Shown: in pieces, positions 8,666 to 18,189 of the stretch
Numbering within the stretch: position 1 is the first letter of the stretch
How the letters are laid out: every line of letters starts with the position of its first letter
DNA from: Methylophaga thalassica MP
GTDB taxonomy: Bacteria; Pseudomonadota; Gammaproteobacteria; Nitrosococcales; Methylophagaceae
NCBI RefSeq assembly: GCF_000214595.1
Contig: NZ_AFIG01000001.1
Span: 310,001 to 374,000, forward strand
Direction: 5' to 3'
Length of the DNA: 64,000 nt
Made by a program: the position numbers and the translations under genes
Notes under the pieces: model-generated
Database searches by the model: none
Seen by the model: the letters and a program-made list of their open reading frames with translations, nothing else
What the model was told of the DNA's origin: nothing

Positions 8666-10821
8666 GTCTTATCAAGCGACTTAGCTCAGGTACAGCACCA
8701 TACTTCTCTCTCGCATTTTTACTGCTTGTTCTCGCCTATTTGCTAAGCGCGGCTACTCAAGATAGTTCACGGCTGAATGACCTCTTTCTGGTTATCTTTG
8801 GTATTGGTGTTGCCTGTCTATTATTACTGGTGGGCATTCTTGCTCGCAGCCTCTTTCGTTTATATCGCGACTTTAAAAAACATGAGGCGGGATCGCGGCT
8901 TACCGTCCGACTGGTCAGCCTGTTTGTTTTATTGATTTTAGTTGCCACATCGATTGTTTACGGCTTTTCGATTCACTTCCTGCATCGTGGTATTAACAGC
9001 TGGTTTGATGTCAAAGTAGAACAAGCACTGAATGATTCACTGGAGTTAAGCCGTACCGCTTTTGGTATCCGCATGCGAACCCTGCTACGCCAAACAAGGA
9101 TGATGGCTGGTGTTCTTAGTGAACTACCCGATAGCGAGCTATCACACAGCTTACGGGATTTAACGCAATTGAGTGGCGCACTGGAGCTTAGTATCTGGGC
9201 AAGAGATGGACAACCGATTGCGTCGAGTATTGAAAGTCCAACTATTATGGTACCGAACAGACCTAACGATACCATCATGCATCAGCTGCTTCAGGGTGAA
9301 GATTATATCGGCATGGACCCCTCAGAAAATGACAAGCTCCAACTGCGGGCCGCTGTCAGAATTCCACAAAAGTCTGTCTTAGCCGAAGAACGAATTCTCA
9401 ATGTGTTGTTTCCGATCAATGATCATTTAAGTGAGCTCGGTAAAACCGTGCAAGATGCTTACTCTGATTACAAAGAGTTAAGTTATCTCAGAAAACCTTT
9501 AATTACCGTGTTCACACTGACCTTAAGCCTGATTGTGTTTTTAACCATTCTGGTGTCTATCTGGTTTGCTATCTGGATATCCCGACGTATCGTCGAGCCG
9601 CTACAAGAACTAGCGCAAGGTACACAAGCGGTGGCTTCCGGTAACTACAATATGCAACTGACGGCCTCAGGCCACGATGAAATTGGCTTCCTGGTTCGCT
9701 CGTTTAACCAAATGACACAAAGGCTAACCCATGCCCGCAATGCGTCACAGCGTAGTCACCGTTTATTAGAACAACAAACAAGTTACCTAACCACTGTCCT
9801 TGGCAGCTTATCCAGTGGCGTGGTCACCGTGGATAAACGCCTTTATCTGCATACAGCCAATAATGCCAGCAGCAAAATTCTCGGTGTTAAACTCCAGCAA
9901 CGTCTGGAAAGCCCTTTATCCAAGCTGGCTGAAATTAACAAAAATATGAAAACGTTCTGCGAAATGATTGAACGTTGCGCTGTCAAAGGTATTGCCTGGG
10001 AACAGCAAGTAGAACTACAAAAACAAAACGGCAACCAAACCTTAATTTGTCATGGTACCGAATTACCCAATAATAGTGGCTGGGTTATCGTTTTTGAAGA
10101 CATCACTACACTGCTACAAGCACAGCGTAATGCCGCCTGGGGTGAAGTGGCACGGCGTCTGGCTCACGAAATAAAAAATCCTTTAACACCGATTCAGCTG
10201 TCAGCGGAACGTCTGCAACGAAAATACGCAGCGATTGTGCCCGAGGAGCAGGTCGAAGTCGTCGATAAACTCACCAATACCATCATTCAACAAGTTGAAG
10301 CGATGAAAGAAATGGTGAATGAATTCTCGGAGTATGCGCGCACACCAGCATTACAATTACAGTCCTATGATATCGGTCAACTGATTCGTGAAGTGCTCAC
10401 CATGTATCAGAGTAATCCGAATCATCAGTTCACGCTGTTAAACAGCCCGGAAAGTGTGGCGGTTAAAATTGATGTCAATCGTTTTCGGCAAGTCATGCAT
10501 AATTTATTGAAAAACGCTATCGAAGCCTGTGAGGACGCTCAGCTTCCTGTCGATATCGTTATCAGTTACCATCCACTTACTCACCAACAACGTCGTTGGC
10601 TTGAAATTTCTGTTCGGGATTACGGTCCTGGCATCCCCTTTTCTATTATTGATAAATTATTCGAACCCTACGCCACGACGAAACATAAAGGCACCGGGCT
10701 TGGCTTAGCTATCGTTAAAAAAATGATCGAAGAACATGGTGGTGATGTCTGGGCGGAAAATCTGGATCCAGAAGGAACGAGTATAATTATAAGATTGCCA
10801 TTGGAGGAGTCTCCGTCGTGA
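8656..10821 (+). CDS. NtrY-type sensor histidine kinase
   Basis: Membrane kinase of the NtrY family, expected to phosphorylate the regulator encoded next. It has two hydrophobic segments near the N-terminus, a third at about 9080-9560 that ends the periplasmic region, a HAMP domain (RRIVEPLQELAQGTQAVASG) and a PAS-like region. The dimerisation domain holds the phospho-accepting His in RRLAHEIKNPLTP (codon 10165-10167). ATP-binding motifs are NLLKNAIEA, DYGPGI and GTGLGLAIVKK. Three in-frame ATGs (8623, 8641, 8656) are possible, none with a clear ribosome site. I chose 8656 because it places the basic residues directly before the first membrane segment. It overlaps the regulator gene by four bases. 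Confidence 0.92.
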   Translation: MAISLIKRLSSGTAPYFSLAFLLLVLAYLLSAATQDSSRLNDLFLVIFGIGVACLLLLVGILARSLFRLYRDFKKHEAGSRLTVRLVSLFVLLILVATSIVYGFSIHFLHRGINSWFDVKVEQALNDSLELSRTAFGIRMRTLLRQTRMMAGVLSELPDSELSHSLRDLTQLSGALELSIWARDGQPIASSIESPTIMVPNRPNDTIMHQLLQGEDYIGMDPSENDKLQLRAAVRIPQKSVLAEERILNVLFPINDHLSELGKTVQDAYSDYKELSYLRKPLITVFTLTLSLIVFLTILVSIWFAIWISRRIVEPLQELAQGTQAVASGNYNMQLTASGHDEIGFLVRSFNQMTQRLTHARNASQRSHRLLEQQTSYLTTVLGSLSSGVVTVDKRLYLHTANNASSKILGVKLQQRLESPLSKLAEINKNMKTFCEMIERCAVKGIAWEQQVELQKQNGNQTLICHGTELPNNSGWVIVFEDITTLLQAQRNAAWGEVARRLAHEIKNPLTPIQLSAERLQRKYAAIVPEEQVEVVDKLTNTIIQQVEAMKEMVNEFSEYARTPALQLQSYDIGQLIREVLTMYQSNPNHQFTLLNSPESVAVKIDVNRFRQVMHNLLKNAIEACEDAQLPVDIVISYHPLTHQQRRWLEISVRDYGPGIPFSIIDKLFEPYATTKHKGTGLGLAIVKKMIEEHGGDVWAENLDPEGTSIIIRLPLEESPS

Positions 10822-12092
10822 GTAATGACAAACCCCTGATTCTTGTTGTTGATGATGAGCCGGATATTCGCGAGCTAATCAAAGACATTCTGGAAGACGA
10901 AAACTATGAAGTCAAAATTGCTGCTGATGGGCAGGAAGCACAACAAATTTTTAACGAACAACAGCCTGATCTGATTCTGCTCGATATCTGGATGCCGGAT
11001 ATCGATGGTATTAGCTTGTTAAAAGAATTCAAACAACAAAATAAAAATGTCACTATCGTGATGATGTCCGGCCATGGCACGATAGAAACCGCCGTAGAAG
11101 CAACGCGGCTGGGCGCCAGTGATTTCATTGAGAAACCGCTGTCGACGGCCAAACTTCTGCGCGGTGTTGAGCAAGCCCTCGAAAATAGAGCAAAACAAGC
11201 CAGCATACAAAAAGAACTGGCACAGATTCCTGTGGGTAAAAGTCAGCAGATAAAATTATTGCGTGAACAAGTTGAACGCGTTGCGAAACATGAAATGCCT
11301 ATTCTGCTGGTAGGTGAGCCTGGGGTGGGTAAACATTGTTTTTCGCATTATTTACATAGCCTGGGTCAATTCTCAGGCGGTAAATTTATTGAATTAAGCC
11401 CAGAAAGCTTTCCATTAGATAGCCTGAAGATTACCTCATTAGCTAAAAATAACTGTTTGTATATCCATGACTTGGCCTTGCTGAGTGATGAAGCTCAGGC
11501 ACTGTTATTACACCTGTTGGAGACTCATAAATTACAGCAGTGTCAGCTGATTTGCGCTACACAATACTCCTTACAAAAAGCCGTCGATAACGGTGACTTT
11601 CTGGAGAGCCTGTTGTATCAACTCAATAGCATCACTCTGGTAGTACCACCACTTCGTGATCATATTGAAGATATTCCAGAGCTTGTTCATCACTTTGTTG
11701 ACGTACAAACCACCCGCTCAGGTCTACCATACCGTCGTTTCACTGTTGCCGCACAAAACCGCCTCAGGAACCATGAATGGTCTGGCAATATTCTTGAATT
11801 GAAAAATGTCATCCAACGCTTATTAGTACTGGGGAATGGTGAAGATATTGATGTCGCAGATGTCGATCTTGCACTCGCCTCAGAAGCTGAAGCTATCGAA
11901 AATGGTGATGAAACTATTAACTTTGAATTACCTCTGCGTGAAGCCAGAGAACAATTCGAGCGCATTTACCTTTTACGTAAATTACAAGAAACAGACGGCA
12001 ATGTAGGTAAAGCGGCTAAACTGGCTGGCATGGAAAGAACACATCTTTATCGAAAGCTTCGCTCTCTTGGTATAGACACCAAACAGATTTAG
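10818..12092 (+). CDS. NtrX-like response regulator with degenerate AAA+ domain
   Basis: Partner of the preceding kinase, starting with GTG in a GTGA overlap. The receiver domain (residues 1-120) has the acidic pair Asp12/Asp13 and phospho-acceptor Asp56 (LLDIWMPDIDG). A sigma54-type AAA+ domain follows with Walker A GEPGVGKH, but the ELFG-GAFTGA segment is absent, Walker B reads CLYIHDL, and the arginine finger motif reads LLYQLN instead of LFYRLN. A Fis-type helix-turn-helix closes the 424-residue protein (NVGKAAKLAGMERTHLYRKL). By analogy with other GAFTGA-less NtrX proteins it probably regulates sigma70 promoters; this is inference. Confidence 0.9.
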   Translation: MSNDKPLILVVDDEPDIRELIKDILEDENYEVKIAADGQEAQQIFNEQQPDLILLDIWMPDIDGISLLKEFKQQNKNVTIVMMSGHGTIETAVEATRLGASDFIEKPLSTAKLLRGVEQALENRAKQASIQKELAQIPVGKSQQIKLLREQVERVAKHEMPILLVGEPGVGKHCFSHYLHSLGQFSGGKFIELSPESFPLDSLKITSLAKNNCLYIHDLALLSDEAQALLLHLLETHKLQQCQLICATQYSLQKAVDNGDFLESLLYQLNSITLVVPPLRDHIEDIPELVHHFVDVQTTRSGLPYRRFTVAAQNRLRNHEWSGNILELKNVIQRLLVLGNGEDIDVADVDLALASEAEAIENGDETINFELPLREAREQFERIYLLRKLQETDGNVGKAAKLAGMERTHLYRKLRSLGIDTKQI

Positions 12093-12101
12093 GAATCGAC
12101 T

Positions 12102-13484
12102 ATGAAAATTCTGATCCTCGGAGCCGGTCAAGTCGGCGCTTCTGTGGCGGCAACATTGGCTCGCGAAGACGATGATGTCACCCTTGTCGATACAGACAGC
12201 ACTAACTTACTCAAACTGCAGGATCATTACGATATTCGAACGATTCAGGGACAAGCCTCTCATCCCGATGTGTTGGCCCGGGCCGGCGCTGAAGATGCTG
12301 ACTTGATTCTGGCGGTGACCAACAGTGATGAAACCAATATGGTGGCCTGCCAGATTTGTCATACGCTCTACAACACGCCCACTAAAATTGCGCGTATTCG
12401 CTCAACAGGCTATCTGTCCACGCCACAATTATTTGATAAAGAAAACCCTCAGGCAATTGCTATTGATATGCTGATCAGTCCTGAGCAAATCGTCACGGAA
12501 TATATCCAGCGACTTATCAGCCACCCTAATGCTTTGCAGGTATTGGATTTTGCTGAAGGTAAAGTGCAGCTTGTCGCGGTAAAAGCCTTTCATGGCGGTC
12601 TGTTGGTCGGGCATCCGCTGCGTGATTTACGCAAACATATTCCGAAAACAGAAACCCGGGTTGCCGCTATTTTCCGTGATGGTCACCCTATCACGCCCAC
12701 CGGTGACACTACGATTCAGGCCGATGATGAAGTTTTTTTCATCGCCGCCACCAAAGACATTCGTGCTGTCATGGGCGAACTGCGTCGTCTGGAAAAACCC
12801 TATAAACGTATTATGCTGGCTGGCGGCGGTAATATCGGTGCCCGCCTGGCAAAAGCCTTAGAAAATGATTATCAAATCAAACTAATCGAAGCCAACCCCG
12901 ATCGCGCTGAGTTCTTGTCAGAAGAGTTGAGTAACAGTATTGTGCTGTTAGGCGATGTCGCCAATGAAGAGCTGTTACTCGAAGAAGAAATCGATAAAGT
13001 CGATCTGTTTTGTGCCTTAACCAATGATGACGAGGCCAATATTCTCTCTGCGATGCTGGCAAAACGACTTGGTGCCAGTAAGGTTTTATCGCTGATTAAT
13101 CGGGCAGCCTATGTGGATTTGGTAGAAAGTGGCAGTATTGATATTGCCTTATCACCACAGCAGGCGACTATTGGTAGTCTGCTTGCCCATATTCGTCGTG
13201 GCGATATTGTCGCCGTACACTCCCTACGCCGTGGTGCTGCTGAAGCATTGGAAGCGATTGCTCATGGTGATAGCAGTTCTTCTGTCGTTGTCGGTCGACG
13301 CATTGATGAAATCGACTTACCACCAGGTACAACGATTGGGGCGATTGTGCGGGGTGAAGAAGTGATTATTGCTAAAGATGAGACCATTATTGAATCTGAA
13401 GACCACGTTATTTTATTTTTAGTGAATAAACGTTACATAAAAGAGGTCGAACGTTTATTCCAGGTTGGCTTTACCTTCTTTTAG
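12102..13484 (+). CDS. trkA: Trk potassium uptake system NAD-binding subunit
   Basis: Cytoplasmic regulatory subunit of the Trk potassium transporter. The 460 residues hold two RCK_N Rossmann domains with dinucleotide-binding loops, [12 protein letters not shown] near residue 5 and [15 protein letters not shown] near residue 236, each followed by an RCK_C domain. Length matches E. coli TrkA (458). No trkH/G channel gene lies in the window. The gene follows the NtrYX-type pair by nine bases, and the rsmB-to-trkA linkage is conserved in gammaproteobacteria. Confidence 0.96.
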   Translation: MKILILGAGQVGASVAATLAREDDDVTLVDTDSTNLLKLQDHYDIRTIQGQASHPDVLARAGAEDADLILAVTNSDETNMVACQICHTLYNTPTKIARIRSTGYLSTPQLFDKENPQAIAIDMLISPEQIVTEYIQRLISHPNALQVLDFAEGKVQLVAVKAFHGGLLVGHPLRDLRKHIPKTETRVAAIFRDGHPITPTGDTTIQADDEVFFIAATKDIRAVMGELRRLEKPYKRIMLAGGGNIGARLAKALENDYQIKLIEANPDRAEFLSEELSNSIVLLGDVANEELLLEEEIDKVDLFCALTNDDEANILSAMLAKRLGASKVLSLINRAAYVDLVESGSIDIALSPQQATIGSLLAHIRRGDIVAVHSLRRGAAEALEAIAHGDSSSSVVVGRRIDEIDLPPGTTIGAIVRGEEVIIAKDETIIESEDHVILFLVNKRYIKEVERLFQVGFTFF

Positions 13485-13491
13485 GAGTGCT

Positions 13492-14052
13492 ATGGAGTCT
13501 TCATTACAAAACCATTTTCTGATTGCGATGCCTGCTCTGGCCGATTCATTTTTTTATCGTTCGGTCATTTATCTCTGCGAACATGATAAAAATGGTGCTA
13601 TGGGCCTGATTATTAACCGACCGACCCGTGTCATGTTAGAAGAACTCTTATCTCACCTTCATATTGAGAACCCCTCCGAAAGCATAAAAAACACACCGGT
13701 TTTATTTGGGGGACCGGTACAAAAAGGCCAGGGCATGGTGATACATGATCAGGCTCAGTCCCCCTGGAAATCGAGTCTGCAATTATCTGACGATGTTATC
13801 TTAACCACATCCACCGATATTCTTGAAGCTATTGGTACTGATGAAGGCCCATCTAATGCCCTGGTAACCCTGGGTTATGCCGGTTGGTCCGCAGGTCAGC
13901 TAGAAGAGGAACTCATGGAAAATAGCTGGCTAACTGTTCCAGCCAGTCATGAGTTATTATTTACCACACCAGCCGAACAGCGCTGGCAAGCAGCCGCTAA
14001 ATCTATCGGTGTTGATATTAACCTGATGTCTAACTTTGCAGGCCACTCATGA
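13492..14052 (+). CDS. YqgE/AlgH family protein
   Basis: A 186-residue protein of the YqgE/AlgH (UPF0301) family. It carries the family features HFLIAMPALADSFFYRSVIYL at the start, GAMGLIINRP, and VTLGYAGWSAGQLEEEL in the second half. Biochemical function is not established. The ATG at 13492 follows a TAGGAG ribosome site; the open frame extends slightly upstream into trkA but has no better start. The stop overlaps the start of ruvX (ATGA), matching the conserved yqgE-yqgF pair. Confidence 0.93.
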   Translation: MESSLQNHFLIAMPALADSFFYRSVIYLCEHDKNGAMGLIINRPTRVMLEELLSHLHIENPSESIKNTPVLFGGPVQKGQGMVIHDQAQSPWKSSLQLSDDVILTTSTDILEAIGTDEGPSNALVTLGYAGWSAGQLEEELMENSWLTVPASHELLFTTPAEQRWQAAAKSIGVDINLMSNFAGHS

Positions 14053-14468
14053 GTGCAGCCAGGACCTTACTTGGTTTCGATTTCGGCATGAAAAATATCG
14101 GCATTGCCGTCGGTCAGGAATTAACGGCCACCGCCAACCCACTGACCGCAATCAAAGCACGTGATGGTATTCCGGACTGGTCGCAAATAGAAAAACTACT
14201 GAAAGAGTGGCAACCCGATCTGCTTATCGTCGGCCTTCCTCTGAATATGGATGGGACCGAACAAGAAATGACGGCCGCCGCCAAACGGTTTGGAAATCGA
14301 CTGAATGGTCGTTTTAATATTCCTGTGGAATGGCAAGATGAAAGACTGACAACATATGAAGCACTAGACCAAATGGGAATCCGCAGTAAAATGGACTCTC
14401 GTCAACGCAGTGACGTCGATCAGTTATCTGCACAACTCATACTTCAATCATGGCTGAACCAACAATGA
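14049..14468 (+). CDS. ruvX: Putative pre-16S rRNA nuclease YqgF/RuvX
   Basis: RNase H-fold protein of the YqgF family, linked by family knowledge to maturation of the 5' end of 16S rRNA. The 139 residues open with the catalytic strand [16 protein letters not shown] (acidic Asp11). The downstream conserved stretches are [17 protein letters not shown] and [11 protein letters not shown], and the terminal acidic motif is [12 protein letters not shown]. It overlaps yqgE by four bases and its stop overlaps an ATGA that starts pyrR. Confidence 0.95.
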   Translation: MSAARTLLGFDFGMKNIGIAVGQELTATANPLTAIKARDGIPDWSQIEKLLKEWQPDLLIVGLPLNMDGTEQEMTAAAKRFGNRLNGRFNIPVEWQDERLTTYEALDQMGIRSKMDSRQRSDVDQLSAQLILQSWLNQQ

Positions 14469-14989
14469 CCATCGCACTGACCCAAACTCAAGTTCAGAAC
14501 CTGCTCAATGATATGGCAGCAGATATTCGCGAGAAATTCGCGGAAAAACAACCCTTACTCGTCGGTATTCATACTGGTGGTGTATGGGTTGCCAAAGCTT
14601 TACAGGATATTCTGGGCAAGGATTTTTTCGACGCACCACTCGGCACCCTTAACATTGCCTATTATCGGGATGATTTCACCCGCATTGGCATGCACCCTCA
14701 GGTGACACCATCGGATTTGCCTTTTAGCGTAGATGGCCGTCATCTGATTCTGGTTGATGATGTGCTGCATAGTGGACGCACCACTCGTGCTGCCCTCAAT
14801 GAGATTTTTGACTATGGCCGCCCCGCTAGCGTCACACTGGTGGTTTTGGTGGACCGTAATGGGCGTGAACTGCCTATCCAGGCAGATATCATCGGAAAAA
14901 CCGTTGAAGTCGCTAAAGGCCAACATATCAAACTCACTAATAGTTCAGGATTACAGTTGGAATATCGAAACAAAGGCAAGGCTGAATGA
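14465..14989 (+). CDS. pyrR: Pyr operon regulator / uracil phosphoribosyltransferase PyrR
   Basis: PyrR family protein (about 174 residues). The PRPP-binding signature [17 protein letters not shown] is clear, and the N-terminal part has the [10 protein letters not shown] segment. In Gram-positive bacteria PyrR attenuates pyr mRNA; in proteobacteria its role is less clear. An upstream ATG at 14450 is also possible. I chose 14465 because it forms an ATGA overlap with the ruvX stop, like the neighbouring junctions. Its position directly before pyrB supports a pyrimidine function. I saw no PyrR-type anti-terminator in the DNA upstream, which is coding. Confidence 0.92.
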   Translation: MTIALTQTQVQNLLNDMAADIREKFAEKQPLLVGIHTGGVWVAKALQDILGKDFFDAPLGTLNIAYYRDDFTRIGMHPQVTPSDLPFSVDGRHLILVDDVLHSGRTTRAALNEIFDYGRPASVTLVVLVDRNGRELPIQADIIGKTVEVAKGQHIKLTNSSGLQLEYRNKGKAE

Positions 14990-15960
14990 ATAACAACCAA
15001 TTGACGGAAAGCGGTCAGCTACGCCATTTCCTCACGATTGAAGGTCTAAAAAAGCCACTACTGACTGAAATTATGGATCGGGCAGAGCAATTTTCAGGCA
15101 TCACCAATCGACAGGTAAAAAAAGTCCCTATCCTGCGGGGAAAAACCATTGTTAACCTGTTTTTTGAGAACAGCACTCGTACCCGCTCTACCTTTGAGCT
15201 GGCAGCAAAGCGTCTGTCTGCCGATGTCATGAATTTTAATATCAGCACCTCAGCTACTTCAAAAGGTGAAAGCCTGCTGGATACCTTGCACAACCTTGAG
15301 TCGATGCACACAGACATGTTTGTTGTCAGACACAATCAAAGCGGTGCCGCTGAATTTATTGCTCAACATGTATCACCTCATGTCAGCGTCATTAATGCGG
15401 GTGATGGCTGCCATGCCCATCCGACACAAGCCATGCTGGATATGTTTACCATTCGTCGCCATAAAAAAAGTTTCCCTGATCTGCGGGTGGCGATCGTCGG
15501 TGATATTTTACACTCACGGGTGGCGCGTTCACAGATTCAAGCGTTATCAACACTCGGCGTTGGCGAAATTCGTGTTATTGGCCCCAAAACCTTACTGCCT
15601 GCGGACTGCCAGACGCTCGGCGTGCATGTGTATCACGATATGGAAGCAGGCTTAGAAGATGTTGACGTCATTATTATGCTGCGTCTGCAACTTGAACGTA
15701 TGCAAGGGGCTTTAATCCCCAGCGCCAGAGAGTATTTCCACTGCTTTGGGCTAACAGATGACAAACTCAAACTCGCTAAACCAGATGCCATTGTGATGCA
15801 CCCTGGCCCGATCAATCGGGGCGTCGAAATTGCCTCTTCCGTGGCTGACGGCCCACAATCGGTCATTTTAGAACAAGTCACTCATGGTATTGCTGTCAGA
15901 ATGGCTGTCATGTCCATGGCTATGGGTGCACAATCAGAACAAAACGAGCTGCCAGCATGA
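14986..15960 (+). CDS. pyrB: Aspartate carbamoyltransferase catalytic chain
   Basis: Joins carbamoyl phosphate and aspartate in the committed step of pyrimidine synthesis. The 324-residue chain contains the carbamoyl-phosphate motif [15 protein letters not shown] and the aspartate-loop region MLRLQLERM. It ends with the conserved [12 protein letters not shown]. No pyrI regulatory chain is present. The following gene encodes an inactive dihydroorotase homologue, the arrangement of the PyrB-PyrC' dodecamers known in Pseudomonas, where PyrC' is needed for assembly. It overlaps pyrR and pyrC' by four bases each. Confidence 0.97.
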   Translation: MNNNQLTESGQLRHFLTIEGLKKPLLTEIMDRAEQFSGITNRQVKKVPILRGKTIVNLFFENSTRTRSTFELAAKRLSADVMNFNISTSATSKGESLLDTLHNLESMHTDMFVVRHNQSGAAEFIAQHVSPHVSVINAGDGCHAHPTQAMLDMFTIRRHKKSFPDLRVAIVGDILHSRVARSQIQALSTLGVGEIRVIGPKTLLPADCQTLGVHVYHDMEAGLEDVDVIIMLRLQLERMQGALIPSAREYFHCFGLTDDKLKLAKPDAIVMHPGPINRGVEIASSVADGPQSVILEQVTHGIAVRMAVMSMAMGAQSEQNELPA

Positions 15961-17234
15961 AAATTCGTATAAAAAATGGCCGTGTTATCGATCCTGCAAG
16001 CCAGTTTGATGGCCGCCAGGATGTCTATATCAGTAATGGCAAGATTATCGCTATCGGCGAGCAATTAGATGGTTTTGAGGCTGATAAAACCATTGATGCA
16101 ACCGGTTTAATCGTTTCCCCCGGCCTAATTGATCTCAGTGTCAGACTACGTGAGCCGGGACAGGAACACACAGCCACTATCCTCACAGAAACCAAGGCAG
16201 CCGCCGCTGGTGGCATCACCACGGTCTGTGTACCGCCAGACACGGCACCGGTGATTGATAATCCCACCGTAGTTGAACTCATTGAGGATCGTGCTAAAAA
16301 ATCCGGTCGCAGCATGGTATTGACCATGGGCGCAATGACGCAAAATTTGAACAGTGAATTATTAGCCGAGATGGCCAGACTAAAAGCCGCTGGTTGTGTC
16401 GGAATCAGTAATGGACTGTCTCCGATTAAAAATAGTGTCATCTTACAAAGAGCAATGGCTTATGCTGCCACACTCGATATGACGGTTTTTATCACGCCTG
16501 CCGATCCATGGTTACAAAGCCAGGGTTGTGTACATGAGGGAGCAGTTAGCTCACGACTTGGTTTAGGAGGCATTGCAGAAAGTGCTGAAACCATTGCTGT
16601 CAGTCGTGATTTGATCTTAATCGAACAAACCGGAGTGCGTGCTCACTTTCATAATTTATCCACAGCTAAAGCGGTTAAATTAATTCGTGATGCACAAAAT
16701 AGAGGGTTACCGGTAACCGCCGATGTCAGTGCCCATCATCTACATTTATCCGAGCATGACCTGGGTAATTACGATGCGTTGAGCCATGTATTGCCGCCAT
16801 TTCGCAGTATCCGCGACCGAGAGCAACTGCAACAAGGTGTCCGTGATGGTGTTATTTCAGCGATATCTTCTCATCATCAACCACTTGATAAAGACGATAA
16901 ATTAGGGCCCTTCGCAGAAACAAAACCTGGTATTTCTGGTCTTGAAACCTTATTACCATTAACAATGAAGTTAGTAGAAGATGACGAGGTTAATTTGCAC
17001 ACTGCTTTAGCTGCTCTAACCTGTAACCCGGCAGACATTCTGGGTATCGACTCTGGACAGCTTAAAGTGGGGGCTACTGCCGATATCTGCTTAATTGATC
17101 CTGATTCTGAATATGAATGCCAACCGTTAAACTTTGTCAGTGCCGGTAAAAATAGCCCCTTTGAAGGCTGGTTATTTAACCACCAGGTCAGCCATACTTT
17201 ATTTCATGGTCGCTTAGTTCATGAACGAGATTAA
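15957..17234 (+). CDS. pyrC': Non-catalytic dihydroorotase-like protein PyrC'
   Basis: A 425-residue amidohydrolase-fold protein, homologous to class I dihydroorotase but lacking the zinc site. The usual DxHxH motif before LREPG reads [10 protein letters not shown], so the metal-binding histidines at positions 61 and 63 are Ser and Arg. The catalytic TDHAPH motif reads SSHHQPLD, without its Asp. Both changes predict no hydrolase activity. By analogy with Pseudomonas it should be the structural partner of the PyrB chain encoded just upstream with a four-base overlap. An active pyrC must lie elsewhere. Confidence 0.9.
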   Translation: MKIRIKNGRVIDPASQFDGRQDVYISNGKIIAIGEQLDGFEADKTIDATGLIVSPGLIDLSVRLREPGQEHTATILTETKAAAAGGITTVCVPPDTAPVIDNPTVVELIEDRAKKSGRSMVLTMGAMTQNLNSELLAEMARLKAAGCVGISNGLSPIKNSVILQRAMAYAATLDMTVFITPADPWLQSQGCVHEGAVSSRLGLGGIAESAETIAVSRDLILIEQTGVRAHFHNLSTAKAVKLIRDAQNRGLPVTADVSAHHLHLSEHDLGNYDALSHVLPPFRSIRDREQLQQGVRDGVISAISSHHQPLDKDDKLGPFAETKPGISGLETLLPLTMKLVEDDEVNLHTALAALTCNPADILGIDSGQLKVGATADICLIDPDSEYECQPLNFVSAGKNSPFEGWLFNHQVSHTLFHGRLVHERD

Positions 17235-17251
17235 GAGTTAAAGGAAACAAG

Positions 17252-17443
17252 ATGAAATCAATAAAAATGGCTTTATGCTGCGCCACGTTAATTGCTGCAT
17301 TTTTCATGATAACCGCCTGTAGCCCAGAAGTAGGCAGCGAAGACTGGTGCCAAATGATGAAAGATAAAGCCAAAGGCGACTGGACTGCCAACGAAGCCGC
17401 TGACTTCACTCGTTACTGTATTTTCCCAAGCAATGACAAATAA
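17252..17443 (+). CDS. Small lipoprotein, DUF3012 family
   Basis: A 63-residue exported peptide. A basic start and hydrophobic segment lead to a lipobox-like FMITAC, followed by a conserved short domain with GSEDWCQMMKDKAKGDWTANEA and a second Cys near the end (TRYCIF). That motif matches the DUF3012 family of small gammaproteobacterial lipoproteins; function unknown. A ribosome site AAAGGAAA precedes the ATG. It follows pyrC' by 17 bases and its end overlaps the start of the HAD gene by 11 bases. Confidence 0.85.
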   Translation: MKSIKMALCCATLIAAFFMITACSPEVGSEDWCQMMKDKAKGDWTANEAADFTRYCIFPSNDK

Positions 17444-18182
17444 ACTCTACGCGCTGGATTTTGATGGTGTTATCTGTGATAGCGCTATAGAGACTGGCAT
17501 AGCAGGTTGGAAGGTTGCCCTGAAAGTATGGGCAGATATGCCAACTGAGATGCCTGATGATTTACTGGAAAAATTCCGGCAAGTGCGTCCAGTCATGGAA
17601 ACAGGTTATGAGGCCGTGCTTATCATGCGACTGCTGTATGAAGGCATGTCTGCTGACACACTCATGTCTGCATTTCATCATCAGATTGAAGCGTTGATGA
17701 TCCGCGATGATATGTTTGTCGATGAACTGAAAGAAGTTTTTGGCTCAACACGCGATGAGTGGATTAGGGACGACTTTGATAGCTGGATTGCTATGAACCC
17801 ATTATTTGAAGGTATTGCTGAAAAACTTCGGACCATTCCAACGGATAATCTAGTGATTATCACTACAAAACAGGAACGCTTCGTTGATCATATTCTCAAA
17901 GCGAATCAGATTTCACTGCCAATAGCACAGGTTTATGGCCTGGACAGAAATATGAGCAAACAACAGATCCTCAGCGATCTGCACGCCGAAAAACCGGATA
18001 TGGAGATTGTTTTCATTGAGGATAGACTTCCAGCACTGATAAATGTCATCACTGAAGACGGTCTGGATGATATCAAGCTCTATCTGGCGAGTTGGGGCTA
18101 CAACACCGCTTCAGATAAGGAAAGTGCAAATAATATCGACAGAATCTCTGTTATCCAACTCTCAGACATGGCACTACTTTGA
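17433..18182 (+). CDS. HAD superfamily hydrolase
   Basis: Phosphatase-fold protein of 249 residues. HAD motif I is LDFDGVICDSA near the N-terminus with the nucleophile and general-acid aspartates. Motif II is likely the TT of LVIITTKQERF, and motif IV is VFIEDRLPALIN with its acidic pair. The cap between motifs I and II is mostly helical, as in phosphoglycolate phosphatase-like members. Substrate unknown. It starts inside the end of the small lipoprotein gene and ends eight bases before a convergent Sel1 gene. Confidence 0.88.
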   Translation: MTNKLYALDFDGVICDSAIETGIAGWKVALKVWADMPTEMPDDLLEKFRQVRPVMETGYEAVLIMRLLYEGMSADTLMSAFHHQIEALMIRDDMFVDELKEVFGSTRDEWIRDDFDSWIAMNPLFEGIAEKLRTIPTDNLVIITTKQERFVDHILKANQISLPIAQVYGLDRNMSKQQILSDLHAEKPDMEIVFIEDRLPALINVITEDGLDDIKLYLASWGYNTASDKESANNIDRISVIQLSDMALL

Positions 18183-18189
18183 TACAAAT

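Noticed and set aside
16025-16441. 138-codon open frame on the minus strand inside pyrC'
   Set aside because: Antisense shadow of an overlapping pyr gene with no family motif.
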